A stretch of 64,000 nt of DNA from Poa pratensis (lineage: Eukaryota; Streptophyta; Magnoliopsida; Poales; Poaceae), in NCBI GenBank assembly GCA_947311845.1, contig CAMZMU010000055.1:18786877-18850876 (forward strand), in the 5' to 3' direction. Positions 48,856 to 61,000 of the stretch are shown here, piece after piece. Made by a program: the position numbers and the translations under genes. Numbering within the stretch: the stretch's first letter is position 1; each line of letters starts with the position of its first letter. The notes beneath the pieces are model-generated. The model had not been told where the DNA came from. It searched no databases and saw only the letters and a program-made list of their open reading frames with translations.

Positions 48856-48872
48856 GAATCGGGATAAGATTT

Positions 48873-49697
48873 GACCTTATTGCGTTGGTGATGTTGAAAA
48901 TAGTGCTATTCTTTGTATAAAGTCTGTTTAAGACACATTCTATTCTATTACTCTAGATGATGTGGAGAGACGGAAGAGTCAAAGACACACTCTAACTTTG
49001 TGATTACAAAAAATGCCGGTTTTTCGTGAAACTTGGCGTGCCAACTTATAATGTCGAGGTGTTCACGCCAAATTTTTCTTCAAATTTTTTTTTTATGTTT
49101 TAAAATTATTTTATCGGGTGGCAGGAGATATGCTCACAAGTATGTACATTAGCAAAAAAAAAAATTGCTTGTTGCGATGTACGGTCAGTACTCTGTAGTG
49201 GTGCCCAATGGCAGGCTCTACAACAGCTGACGATCCGCTACCGGAGGGTGGGCCCCGGTGTCAGTCCCCTCACCTACCCAAAGATGGCAATATTCAATCT
49301 AGCGTCAGACATCAGTGGTTCAGTACACACAGATGTTCCACTCTCACTTTCTCGCTCTCTGAACAAAAATAAAAGGAACGCAGTAGCGCCAGGAGCGAAG
49401 ACTTTTGAAAAGCCAGCAGTTAATACGGCCTGCCGTTGCTTCCTTCTCCTCCTTCTTCTTCCCCAGTGAAAGAAGCCATTTTTTAATCCAATCTAGTCAC
49501 CGTCATAAAGAACCACGTCGAGATTTACCACTACCACCCACCATACACAGACAGAGAGAAGAAGAAATTCAGAAGGAAAATGATTAAGAAAGAACGAAGA
49601 ATAGGACTAGGCAAAACGGAAGAGCAAAATGTAAAAGGGTGAGAAATCAGGGGAAAAAGTAGGGTGTTGGAAACGCCAAGCCAGCTGAGCAGAGCGT
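48873..49697. other. Upstream region of the auxin carrier gene
   Basis: Moderately AT-rich, with T and A runs near 49083 and 49156. No transposon ends are seen from about 49200 on. I found no exact TGTCTC auxin-response word by eye. Confidence 0.4.
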
Positions 49698-49704
49698 TAT
49701 AAAG
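49698..49704 (+). promoter_or_regulatory. TATA box of the AUX1/LAX gene
   Basis: TTATAAAGG lies in front of a pyrimidine-rich stretch (49720-49815) typical of a grass 5' leader. Transcription would then start near 49730, giving a leader of roughly 600 bases. The position is inferred from spacing only. Confidence 0.5.
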
Positions 49705-49729
49705 GAGCAGCTTGTTCCCTTCCCCCTCC

Positions 49730-50324
49730 CCTCATCTCCACACTCTCTCACCGGCCGGATCACCCCGCCGGCTCACTTCTCTCTCTAGCCCACAACTCTC
49801 TCTCTCTAGCCTCTCCGTCCTCCCCCATTACTCCCTCCATCATAAAGGAAGAACAGAAGACAGAGGGGGAGAAGCGGAAGCAGAGCTGAGAAAGAAAGAA
49901 CACGGCGGCAGGACAGAGTGTCTTCTGGCTCTGCTGCTGCGACTGAACCACCTCACCTCCACCCGGGCGGGGCGACCACCATCACGCTCCTAGCTACCAT
50001 CAGCAGCGGCGGCGAACAGAGACCTACTCTACACAGCCCACTCCTGCTTCAATTCAATAGCACAGTAAAATCCGTGGCACCCCATTCTTGTTACAGCAGC
50101 ACCCTGCATTCACTGCTCATCACTCTCGCCCCTTCCGTCAGGCCGCGATCCTCCAAATCCTCGCGATAAAAGGTTGGTGTTTCAGAGGCTGCTCTTTCTG
50201 TTTTTATATGCGTCTCGGTTTCTTGCTCTTGTACTGGTCCAAGAGTTCGTGGTGCTGTCCTGGATCTTGATCCAACGCGCTCTGTTTGTCCGTACGCAGC
50301 ACAGCAGAGTCAGAGTGAGAGACG
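49730..50324 (+). other. Probable 5' leader of the AUX1/LAX gene
   Basis: CT-rich with CTCTCTCTCT runs (49776-49810). I saw no ATG between 49730 and about 50207. A GT near 50173 and CGCAG at 50296-50300 could bound a leader intron, which would remove the ATG at 50208. Unconfirmed. Confidence 0.45.
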
Positions 50325-53300
50325 ATGGTGCCGCGCGAGCATGGCGGTGAGGAGGCCATCGTGGCCGCCGGCAGCGGCAAGGAGGAGGAGGTTGGAGTGA
50401 TGGGCGTCAGCGGCGCCGGGGAGGGCGACGAGGAGCAGCACGGCGGCGGCAAGTTCAGCGTCACCAACTTTCTCTGGCACGGCGGCTCCGTCTGGGACGC
50501 CTGGTTCAGCTGCGCGTCCAACCAGGTACGTCCTCCCCTGCAGCAGAACAGAGTTCACTGAAGAACAAGAAGAGAGCTTCTCTCTCTGTCGATCGACGTA
50601 CAAGATGATGATTGATGAACTGATTCGTGTTGTTGCGTGTTGGTTGCAGGTCGCCCAGGTGCTCCTGACCCTGCCCTACTCCTTCTCGCAGCTGGGCATG
50701 GTGTCGGGCATCGTGCTGCAGCTCTTCTACGGCTTCCTCGGCAGCTGGACCGCCTACCTCATCAGCGTCCTCTACGTGGAGTACCGCTCCCGCAAGGAGA
50801 AGGAGGGCGTCAGCTTCAAGAACCATGTCATCCAGGTAGTACCTCCTTGCCGTGCTCGCATCGCCTGCCTTGTCTCCCTCCTCTTCTTCCTCTTCATCAT
50901 CATCTCGCCTCGCCTCCTCGCTAACCGATTACGGTTTCCTCTTATCCTGCTTTCTCTAACGAACACGCTTTTCTTTCGGTCACTGTCGATCCTTCCTGGC
51001 TGCAAAAAATGCTCGCCTTTTGGTGAAAGGAAATGGCCCTGCTTCATGCGTTCCATATGCAACCTCCTCTGCCTCTACCTCTTTGGGCTGGATTCTCCTA
51101 GTAGGAGTAGTAGTTGCTTTGCTTGCAAAACGAAAAGACTGAACTGCAAATCAATGCAGTTTGGTTTAATTTGGGAATTCCTTAACCCTTCCTTTTCTAG
51201 AGTAGCTTCCCAGTAATTATGATCAATTATTATTTAACTGTTGTGATTAATGGTGAAGAAGAATTAAAACCTGTGATGTGATGTGATGTTGACCAGTGGT
51301 TCGAGGTGCTGGATGGGCTCCTGGGCCCGTACTGGAAGGCGGCCGGTCTCGCCTTCAACTGCACGTTCCTGCTCTTCGGCACCGTCATCCAGCTGATCGC
51401 CTGCGCGAGGTCAGTCGACATCTTCTTCTTCGCTCGCCCATCGCTCTCGTCCTATCGTACCACCGTCATCTTCTTCGATCGATCGACGATGATTTTAATC
51501 CGGTTGGTTGTTGTTTGATCATCAGTAACATCTACTACATCAACGACCGGCTGGACAAGCGGACATGGACGTACATCTTCGGCGCCTGCTGCGCCACCAC
51601 CGTCTTCATCCCGTCCTTCCACAACTACCGGATCTGGTCCTTCCTGGGCCTCGGCATGACCACCTACACCGCGTGGTACCTCACCATCGCCGCGCTCATC
51701 CACGGCCAGACCGAGGGCGTCTCGCACGCCGGCCCCAAGAAACTCGTGCTCTACTTCACCGGCGCCACAAACATCCTCTACACCTTCGGCGGACACGCAG
51801 TCACTGTGTAAGTTTCAACTACTATTCCCATTTCTTTTCCCCCGAAATGCAGCTTATTAGTTACTTATTGGTGTTCAGTAGTAAGTAAACGGAATTACCC
51901 TGAAGAAATGTAGCGAGCTTTTCACTCTGGGAGCTGCAGCTTTTGCCTGGCGATGGGGAGGACATGTCTGAATTGGAAATCAGGTTCTGGTTTCCATTCC
52001 AACGGTCCCCTTCTCCAGCCTCTGGTCCATGGTACTTGCAGCAGTACCACACTAGCTAGTGGAACAGTCTAACTTAATCAAACCTAATTAAACATGATTG
52101 TAGCTTTGCGTCTAGCTAGCCCCATGGGGCACAGATCCCAACCTATACTTAAAAACTTCATACTATAGGTTTTTTGTGGTGGGAACCAGCCTTAGTTTAG
52201 CTTGGAGCCATTAGTCAGTCCGACGGATCGTCCAGAAAAATGCTGCTAAAGCTTGGTGGTGGTGAGCTCATGTGCATCAAAAGGCCTAGCGCACACACAC
52301 ATGACATGATACAGTCTAGTTTGATAAAAGAATCGCGGCGCATATTAGATTGTCCACTGTGCATTACAATAGAGCCCTTTATTCCCATTGCTCATGTGCC
52401 GGCCGTGATTAGTCTATTGCTGCTTGGAGATACTCTATCATTTTCTTGGTAGCTTAGGCATGATGATTAATTTGAGGCCATGCGGAGGAATAATGGGCGT
52501 TTTTTCAGTCAGTGCGGTGTTCAAACACCCTGGTCTCTCTCTCTCTCTAGTGTGCCGTTGGGCTGGAGGATTTTTATTTTCTCTCTAGTGTGGAGTAGGG
52601 GTTTACTATCTTTAAAGAACTCATTGGTAGTGGCGAGAAACGAAAATGCTTGACAGTGCTGCTGAAGTGAAAGAAAACGATGGGCCCTATGGTTTTTCAT
52701 TGAATTCAGCTAGTGCAGAGTTCACATCAAGATAAGCAATTCCGTCCTGGTTGGATCGGGACGTGCTGTGACATATCATCATCTCTTGATGATTCCTGTT
52801 AGCTTGGCCATCAGGCTAGCCTAGGAGAGGAAAGTTTTCGCTAATTAGTGGAGTGAAGAGGACGCAGACCTACTTTCAGAAGAAGAAATTCACATAAAAA
52901 AGGATGTGAATTCCAGCTGGTCTGAGGCAAATTCCAAGCCCAGCTAGGAAACTACCGCTAGTTTGGAGTGGAGTGACATGATTAATTATGCGATCTTGCC
53001 GTTAGCTGGAGCAGAGTTTGCAGGCGATTAGGATACTTTGCAACGGACTTATTTGGCCGTATTTGTCGGGTCCTCTGTATTATTTGACCGACGGAGCTGA
53101 GCTTAAGCGCATCGCATGCAGGCATGTGTTGGTGAAAGCTCTCGAGATTCCCCCTGCCGCCGCGAGATCTTTGCAACTGATCTGCGTGATCAGACCGAAC
53201 AAGTCATTGGCTCGCATGTGCTAAAGCCGTTTTGTCCGTTAATTCCCTTATCTATGCTTGTGATAAAAACTCCTGGATTTTCATTTATTCCGTGGAGCCA

Positions 53301-55633
53301 ACATAATGCAAATAATCATGTTCTACATATGCCAGGAACTTTTATTAGCTAGACGGGCCGGAGGTACTGCTGAAATTATATTATTCTCATTGTGTTCCTA
53401 TATATGTTGATGATAATGCAGTGAGATCATGCACGCGATGTGGAAGCCCGCCAAGTTCAAGTACATCTACCTGCTGGCGACGCTGTATGTGTTCACGCTG
53501 ACGCTGCCGTCGGCGTCGGCCATGTACTGGGCGTACGGGGACGAGCTTCTGACGCACGCCAACGCGTTCGCGCTGCTGCCCAAGACGGCGTGGCGGGACG
53601 CCGCCGTGGTGCTGATGCTCATCCACCAGTTCATCACCTTCGGCTTCGCCTGCACCCCGCTCTACTTCGTGTGGGAGAAGGTGATCGGCATGCACGACAC
53701 CAAGAGCCTCTGCCTCCGGGCGCTGGCCAGGCTGCCCATCGTCGTCCCCATCTGGTTCCTTGCCATCATCTTCCCTTCTTCGGGCCCATCAACTCCGCCG
53801 TCGGGGCGCTCCTCGTCAGCTTCACCGTCTACATCATCCCCTCCCTCGCACACATCCTCACCTACCGCACCGCCTCCGCGCGAGCCGTAAGCTTCCATTC
53901 TTCTCCTCCTTGCATTGCATTGTTGCATCGATCATGACTTGGCTCTAGCATGTTTTTAGTTTCGGCGCATACACTAAATGCATGATGCCGCAGTGCTTCC
54001 TAATTTCTTTCTGATTACTGTAGGGTATACTGTAGGATATAAGTACTGCTTTTTTCTTTATTTATCCGACCAGCTTTACCAATCATTGGCAGTAGGAAGG
54101 ATCATTAAGGATTAGATGAGTGAAGCCGTGCAATTGCCAGCTGCATTCATCCATCCATTCGCTCTAGCACTACATCCATGGTCCATCACGCATGAACAGC
54201 GGCCGGACTGGAACGGAACACGCCGCGGAGGCAATAGAATAGACAGTAGAGATCACTGTTTGTTGACTGCACAGCCGGGTCCTCCTTCCTTCCTAGAGAC
54301 TAGAGTTAGAGTACATGGGCAATGGTGGGCAAATGAAATCGCCCAATCATTGAACCCAGCCAACGACCACATTAATCCTCCCCACAACGATATGGATCCT
54401 CGATCCCTCTCCATTTGCTTGCTTCAACCTCCGTCCGTCCGTTCGGCCGTCGCTAGCTTAGCTGCTACTCACTCCGTTTTTTAATATAAGATGTTTTAGG
54501 TTTTGCACATATTGTCTAGATACTTACTAAATTAAGTGGACATGCACACTAATATATGTCTACATATATTTGTATATATGTGTATGTGGACAAATGCTAA
54601 AACATCTTATATTAAAAAACGGAGGGAGTACTACGGCATGGCAAATCACCCGTAGCCAATTAAGCCATTGTCGTAGCCAATTAAGCCATTGTCGATGGTG
54701 TCACTTCTCACCCGGAGTTGGTCCCGAATTAGTAGCAGGCCCGCTTATTAGTACCATCCTACAAATGGTCCATCCCGTTGGTGAGATAGCTAGCTAACTG
54801 GTCCCCGGCCGCACAGGAGCAGCCGGGAAGAATCCAACAGTGCCACCCCCTAGAAACTGTTGCGCCGTCGTGGCGGTGATGGGTCGCCGCTCACCGGGAT
54901 AGCAACCGTTGACATCTTCATTTAGGCGCCTCTGATGTGAGAAGAGAGAACATGGGCTAGCTGATGTTTCGTGACACACTGATTCTGTCACGATTCTTTC
55001 CCGGAAGCTAACGGACGAGCCACCGGCGGTCGCCGTCGCGGCGTTGGCCCGGCCTGTCCTCTCGCCTCTCACACGGGTGATGGATAGATAGATAGCATGA
55101 TGCGAAGGGCGCCGTCGCTGGAGACGGAGATGTCGATAGGGATTTTTGGGTGTGGCTTGTTGCCGGGTCCCTTTCACTCTCGATCGGTTCCTCCTTTCTT
55201 TCTTCCCAGCTTTGCATAAAAGAGCTCAGTGTGCGAAAGGAAATCAGATAGATGTGGTTTCTGTACGGCCGAGGAATCTAACATACACGCACAGCATTTA
55301 TTTTCTGCAACAGTGCAGTGGTTCCACGCACACACATGCATCATCTTGCTGCGCAATCTATTGTTGTCTGACTGAGTTTCCTTCTTCTGAACCTTGTTGT
55401 GAATGCAACAGAACGCTGCGGAGAAGCCGCCCTTCTTCCTGCCGAGCTGGACCGGGATGTTCGTGCTCAACGCCTTCATCGTGGTGTGGGTGCTCGTGGT
55501 CGGCTTCGGCCTCGGCGGCTGGGCCAGCATGGTCAACTTCGTGCGGCAGATCGACACCTTCGGACTCTTCGCCAAGTGCTACCAGTGCCCCAAGCCGGTC
55601 GTCGTCGCCGCGGGGCCGGCGTCGCACCACTAG
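50325..55633 (+). CDS. AUX1: AUX1/LAX auxin influx carrier, six exons, one frameshift
   Basis: A plasma-membrane proton/auxin importer of the amino acid/auxin permease family that drives polar auxin transport. Coding exons: 50325-50525, 50650-50835, 51297-51409, 51526-51807, 53422-53886, 55412-55633, all with GT-AG introns and matching phases. Exon 1 starts MVPREHGGEEAIVAAG and ends WFSCASNQ. Then follow LLTLPYSFSQLGMVSG, FNCTFLLFGTVIQLIACAS, NIYYINDRLDKRTWTYIFG and TGATNILYTFGGHAVTVEIM. The last exon ends QIDTFGLFAKCYQCPKP. An intact version would have 489 residues and about 11 membrane segments, normal for the family. One T is missing in exon 5 at about 53776 (codon 380, where family members read FPFFGPIN). 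The frame shifts there, exon 6 is misread, and translation would stop at 55877. All splice sites and every other codon look sound. The symbol follows similarity to rice AUX1; the exact paralogue is not settled. Confidence 0.95.
51808..53421 (+). other. Intron 4 of the AUX1/LAX gene
   Basis: A 1614-bp intron from GTAAGT to GCAG. No transposon ends were recognised. It is the longest intron of the gene together with intron 5 (53887-55411). Confidence 0.8.
54478..54628. mobile_element. Stowaway MITE in AUX1/LAX intron 5, 151 bp
   Basis: Starts CTCACTCCGTTTTTTAATAT and ends with the inverted copy CTAAAACATCTTATATTAAA...GGAGGGAG. Flanked by TA at 54476-54477 and 54629-54630. Confidence 0.93.
54651..54692. 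repeat. 21-bp tandem duplication
   Basis: The unit CGTAGCCAATTAAGCCATTG plus T occurs twice head to tail, inside AUX1/LAX intron 5 just after the MITE. Confidence 0.9.
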
Positions 55634-58002
55634 CTCGTCGCGTGCCACCGGCGGGACTGAAGCAAAGGAGCTCTTCCCGGCAGCACGACGCAACACCAAC
55701 AGTAATGATGCTAGGTTTTGGTCGCCTTGTCACATACAAAGCCTCTCCGCTCCTAGGGTCTCAGTCAGTCAGACCACAGTAGTAGAACAGGGGGTCCCTA
55801 AGACCTCGGTCCGTTGCTTTCCCCCGATCGATCCATTGGTATGTTTGTGTTTGGCTTGCTCCTTGATATATATGTGATGGTCTTCATGGCTCATAAGATT
55901 TGCAGCTCATGTGACATTTTCATATGATCGATGATGGTATTAACATGTGCTATAGGGATATCACTTCTTCCTTCTCTGCTGGAGCTTGCTCCATGTTGAA
56001 GTGAGCGTGTGTGTGTGGGTGTTTTGTAAAATGGACCGTTGATTCCTCCTGCTAGCTAAAGGCAAAACACGGAGGGCTTTGTTTAACGGCTCCGCTTTGG
56101 ACGTTCTCGGTGTAAATGTGGCGACTCCTCGCTGTTGGCGGCTCACCTTTCGGTCCGTGCTTGCTTGCTGCTGCCTTTTGGCCAAGCGATCCATCAAATC
56201 TTCTTGCGGAAATTTTGAAAGGGGTATAAAGATACGGAAAAGATTGTGCTCTGGTAATGAATGGATGGATGAACGAATGGTGGTGGAGCGCGGCGTGGGT
56301 CGGCGCGGGACATGATGGCGCGCACAAGTGAACTTGCTTGTGAGGCTGAAACGCTCGAGATTTACTGCTAAAGATGGCTACCGCTGGCTTTGCATAGTAG
56401 TGACAGCGCGTCACACGGACGACGACGGCCCTGATTAGCGGCCCGTCTTATCATACCATACTCGTACCACACGCCGGTGGGTGAGCTTCACTTTCAAGGA
56501 TTTGACTCCACTCCACTACGGCTAAGATACTGTACTTACGTACAGCATGCATTATTGTTACCATCGTTATTGGCTTCTACTCTCTCTATTTTTTAATATA
56601 AGATGTTTTAGCATTTGTATACATTTACATATATCTAGATGTATGTAGACATATTTTAATGTGTATGTGCACTCATATTAGTATGTATGTAAACAACATG
56701 TTGGATAGCTAAAACTTGTTATATTCATGCACGGAGGGAGTACATCACAGCATCAATACGGACTTTGATTACAGAGAAGAATGTGCTTTAATTGGGCCAT
56801 GTGATGTGAGCCTCCTCTTGCGTTCCATGGATTCTCCAATCCTCCCTCCTACCTCGGGCAACACATGGAGATGGATGGAGGTGGCATGTGCTATCTTGAC
56901 TGGTACCCATCTCCCGATTTCCCTTTTGCTGGTATCTTCCGACCGTCCTTGAGAGTTGAGAGAGGGGTTCAGCATGTGCTTTCGACTTCACAGCGCATGC
57001 GTCTTAATCGAACACCAAGTTGCCCAACGTTCTAATCATATCTATGCTACTACAATCAATACTTGCTTCACTGTTAGTCCGGTCTTTCACATGCAGCTGC
57101 CACCACATGCCGTTAAATGGAATCCCAAGCGAGAAAAAAAATACTGATAGCAACCGAATTGTCTACAAAACTATGCTTAGTGCGCACTGCTGTTTGCGGA
57201 GAAGTTGTAGGTGATGCTAACATGTGTGCTAAATGCCAGTATGCCTGGCGTGCCTAATTTCCCAATCACTTGTGCTGCCTGTCTATTTTTACCAAGCCTT
57301 TGTTTCTGGTAAAGGGAGACCATAGCTTTCTTTATAATTATTGGTAGATTCCAAAACATAGATTAGAAACACACTAGGCAAAGGATAACATGGGAGTAGC
57401 GAACCAAAATTATGTCAGGGAGAGCTAGCTAAAACACATCTTTTGCTCAAAACGCGGAGAAAGTGACCTGGGAGATAGCAACAGTGCATCTTTCCCAAAA
57501 GTTCATATGCCTTTGGACAAAGTATCATAGCAGATCGCAAGAAAAGGTGATTTCTGATGGGCCTATAGTTGGCTACATATGCCAATGCACAGCCCAATGG
57601 TCAATACTGCACGTACTAAAACCACTCGACTCGTTATATAACAGCCACTCCAATATTTCAGCTCAACTGATCTGAAACATTTGGAACCAACCATAGACAA
57701 ATAAAATTGCCAGACCAAACTATTTCCTCATCTGAAGTGGATACAATCGCACAATTGTTAACGAAGACTAGTTTTTTAATCACTTGACGAAGCAGAGTAG
57801 TTTACCTAACGACCAATTTGAATTCCTAATCACTTGACGAACAGAACCAACACGGGACATCAAGTTAGAGCCACATGTCACACAAGTACTTGAATAAAGG
57901 GAGAAATAGTGAAACCTTCACTTTGGAACAGCAGAACTAACAACATAGCATCTTTTCATTTCCTTGAGCAGGCCACCAAGCAAATGTCCATCCAGGATTG
58001 AA
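55634..58002. other. Intergenic region between convergent genes
   Basis: Holds the 3' UTRs of AUX1/LAX (from 55634) and NUP62 (leftward from 58002) and a Stowaway MITE at 56580. No other gene is supported. Confidence 0.6.
56580..56740. mobile_element. Stowaway MITE, 161 bp, partly degenerate
   Basis: Left end CTCTCTCTATTTTTTAATAT then AAGATGTTTTAG. The right end is a worn inverted copy finishing CACGGAGGGAG. Flanked by TA at 56578-56579 and 56741-56742. Confidence 0.85.
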
Positions 58003-61000
58003 TCAGCTTAACCAAAACCTTGGAATTCCAGAGTCACGCTCAGCCGCAGTACTATTGTTGGGCAGTCTCTGTATTCTGTTCGAGAACTCATTGGCCTGTG
58101 GAAAATCAGGGAAAAGGGGAACAAAAATGATTTTGCATCAGCCCATCAGACCAACTAATCTCAACAAATAATCACTGTTACAAGAACATGGCATAGATAC
58201 ACCTAATACAGAACATCATATAAAGGAAGCAACATAAATGATTGGGATCGAGTTCCCCTGATACCATTCAAAGGCCCAAATCATGAAAATATGATATTGG
58301 CGAAAAAAGCAGGATTCAGCAGAACAGGACGTAAAAGTACAGGGATAAAGCTTCTAGGATTTATTCGAACGTAAGATTCTATTGAACAGTGTGTCAACAA
58401 AGGAATCAAGTTCCTAAACTCAGCCCAACAGCAGGATTTCTATTATATCATAGCACACCCAATACAGAAGATACTATTTTGCACCACATCAACATTATTG
58501 GTATCGAAAAAATATGACTATAGGGATGCAGAAGATATATATTGGAGAAATAAAATAATACAAAAATTAGCTGAGCACAAATCAAGGTGCCACCTTAAAA
58601 ATACATCAGAAATTACCAAGGAAAAAAATAGCGTGCTATCAAAAATAGCGTGACCCTCCTTCAGAAGCTATACAAGATATAGCGTGATATAGCGAAGTTA
58701 CATATAAAATAGCGTGATGAAAAATTTGCAAGAAATAGCCCAAATATTAAGGATTTCAGCACTAATTGTTTTTTCCAGAAACAATACATGCATAACCAGG
58801 TAACCATATTCAAATGTCAAGGCCAAATCCATGGCACGAATACAAATATGAGGCTTAAAAACATGAAAAAATAATAAACTAAAAGATAAATATTTTAAAC
58901 TTTAATCCGAATCATTGACAACATCTTCAGAATAACTAGAAGAACCACCAGATTGCCCGCCATCATCATCACCTAACGTTATTTTCAGACTTTTTGTTAG
59001 CGTAGTTATAAGGTTACCACGTTTAGTGTGGTTTTGAGCGTATAAGACGAAAATAGCGCCGTAGCGTCAACTTTAGGCTAAATATAGCGTAGCCTCTCCA
59101 AATACGCTATATCGTGCTATTAACCGGGAAATAGCGTGCTATTTTTTTCGTTGGAAATTACAGAACAAAAAAGGGAAACGTGGCACACAAAAACCGACAG
59201 TTTATCCCAAATGTAACCAGCATTTGGAAAGCTTTTGAACATGTGGAAAAGGTGAACAAAATACTTGAAGATTTAAAAAACCTAGAGTGTACGGCGGGAG
59301 CACCACCGTACTTTTTGATCTTTCTATATCCTTAGTTTACACCTGTATCCTTTTTTTCCTTTATCTCTAAGTCATTTTGACCATTAGAGAAAATCATGTA
59401 AATATGTAAAATTTAGCTCTCTTTTCTTAGTATAAAAGCTGGAGATTCTCCTGCTGTAAGTTCCAAATAAAATACTAAGATCTTTTAAAAATCAAGATTA
59501 CACCCAGAACTTTCAAAACCACATAGTGTAACTTTAACCCCTGAGGCCTTGTTTGGCGGAAGTGTTTTGACAGGGTTTATTGGGTATTATCCAGCCCAAC
59601 CCGAAGACACCAGAAACCCCGAGCAGGCCTTTTGGAAGACTGGTATTGGGTGGGCTTAACTCTAGCTATCCCTAGAAAACACGCCGGGTTGATGAGTAAT
59701 CGTGACACGCCCGACCCCTCGCGTTTTTGGCAGCTCGCGGCGACGCCGAGCTCTCCGTTGGCAGCGACCGCCAGGTGCAAGCTGCACTGAATAGCTTTCC
59801 ATTGACAGCGACCACGACCAGGTGCAGGCTGTGCCGCCGTGGCCAGTTGTAGTACACAGGTCATGCATACGCAGAGGCGGTCAACGCCCGTCGAGACGTT
59901 GGCAAGACTCTGGCCGCCTGGCAGGTCGGGCTTGTCCCTCGCAATGGCCGACGTCGCGGTTACGGCGACTAGCAGGAGCTGGATCGCTGGTCATGCCATG
60001 TCGCGAACCTTATCTTTGCACATGTCTACCGGTCAATGGTGACCACCGGCGACCAGTGAACACAAGCAAGGGTAGCAAATGCAGCTTCATTGCAATTTTA
60101 GCCCACGAGCTTCTTGGATATATGATTGGAAACTATACCGAAAGGTGATGCTGCTACCAGGTGACCTCAACTCGGTGTAAAAGAACCACCACAATGACAA
60201 ACAATTTTTGATGTAGCCATCCCTGCTTACCAAAAAACAATTTTGAAGAGAGAGATTATCAGGGATTAGGACGGAAGAGGATTTGAGGGGATTGGGTGAT
60301 GGGGGTGTTTTCACCAAATCCACTCGGGAAAATACTCACAAAACCCTGCCAAATCACATGTGCCAAACAAGGCCTGAGACGGTTTTACAAGGTGGTTTCA
60401 GGGGGTTTAATGAAATGGTTGCTAAAGTTCATGGGAGCTCAGTACCCGATTTTACGAGTTTGACCGATCAAAGTTCAGCGGATTATACGGACTTCCTAAA
60501 TCCATATTTTGACAAAACCATTCTTAGATGGGTTAAACTGTCGGTTTTGAATGTTCGCGAGAGGATAGGTATCTTGTTTAGTTCAAGCGGTTGGGCAGTC
60601 CCAGTACAAAGTTCAGTGGTTAACCTAGACTATTTACAGTTAAATATAATAAATCAGTCAGAAAACGGTGCCCTGACCTTCTCATCAATCCACATTAGAG
60701 AGCGCAGTTGATTATCCAGTATCCGGACAGCAACATCAAATGGTGTCATGCTATCTGCTACCTCTAGCGCACCACCCTGCATTGGACAAAGAGAATCAAG
60801 CAAAGCTCACCACAAGACAAATGCCAAAACCTGAAATTTTACCTGAGTAGAGTTCATGGTCTGAATGATGGATTTTACTTGTTCTGTCATATGTTGCAAT
60901 TCATTCTCTACGACTTCACCTTGCTCGTACCTTTGCATCACAAAATAATTCAGATAGAGAAGATTTCAAGCGGGATGAGAATGTTAAGAGGGGTCGTGGT

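Noticed and set aside
55146..55877. 243-codon plus frame over the last AUX1/LAX exon
   Set aside because: It is the out-of-frame reading of exon 6 plus intron sequence. It matters only as the tail produced by the frameshift.
59577..59868. Minus-strand frames of 60-95 codons
   Set aside because: They lie within the PIF-like element, overlap each other in different frames and have no domain.
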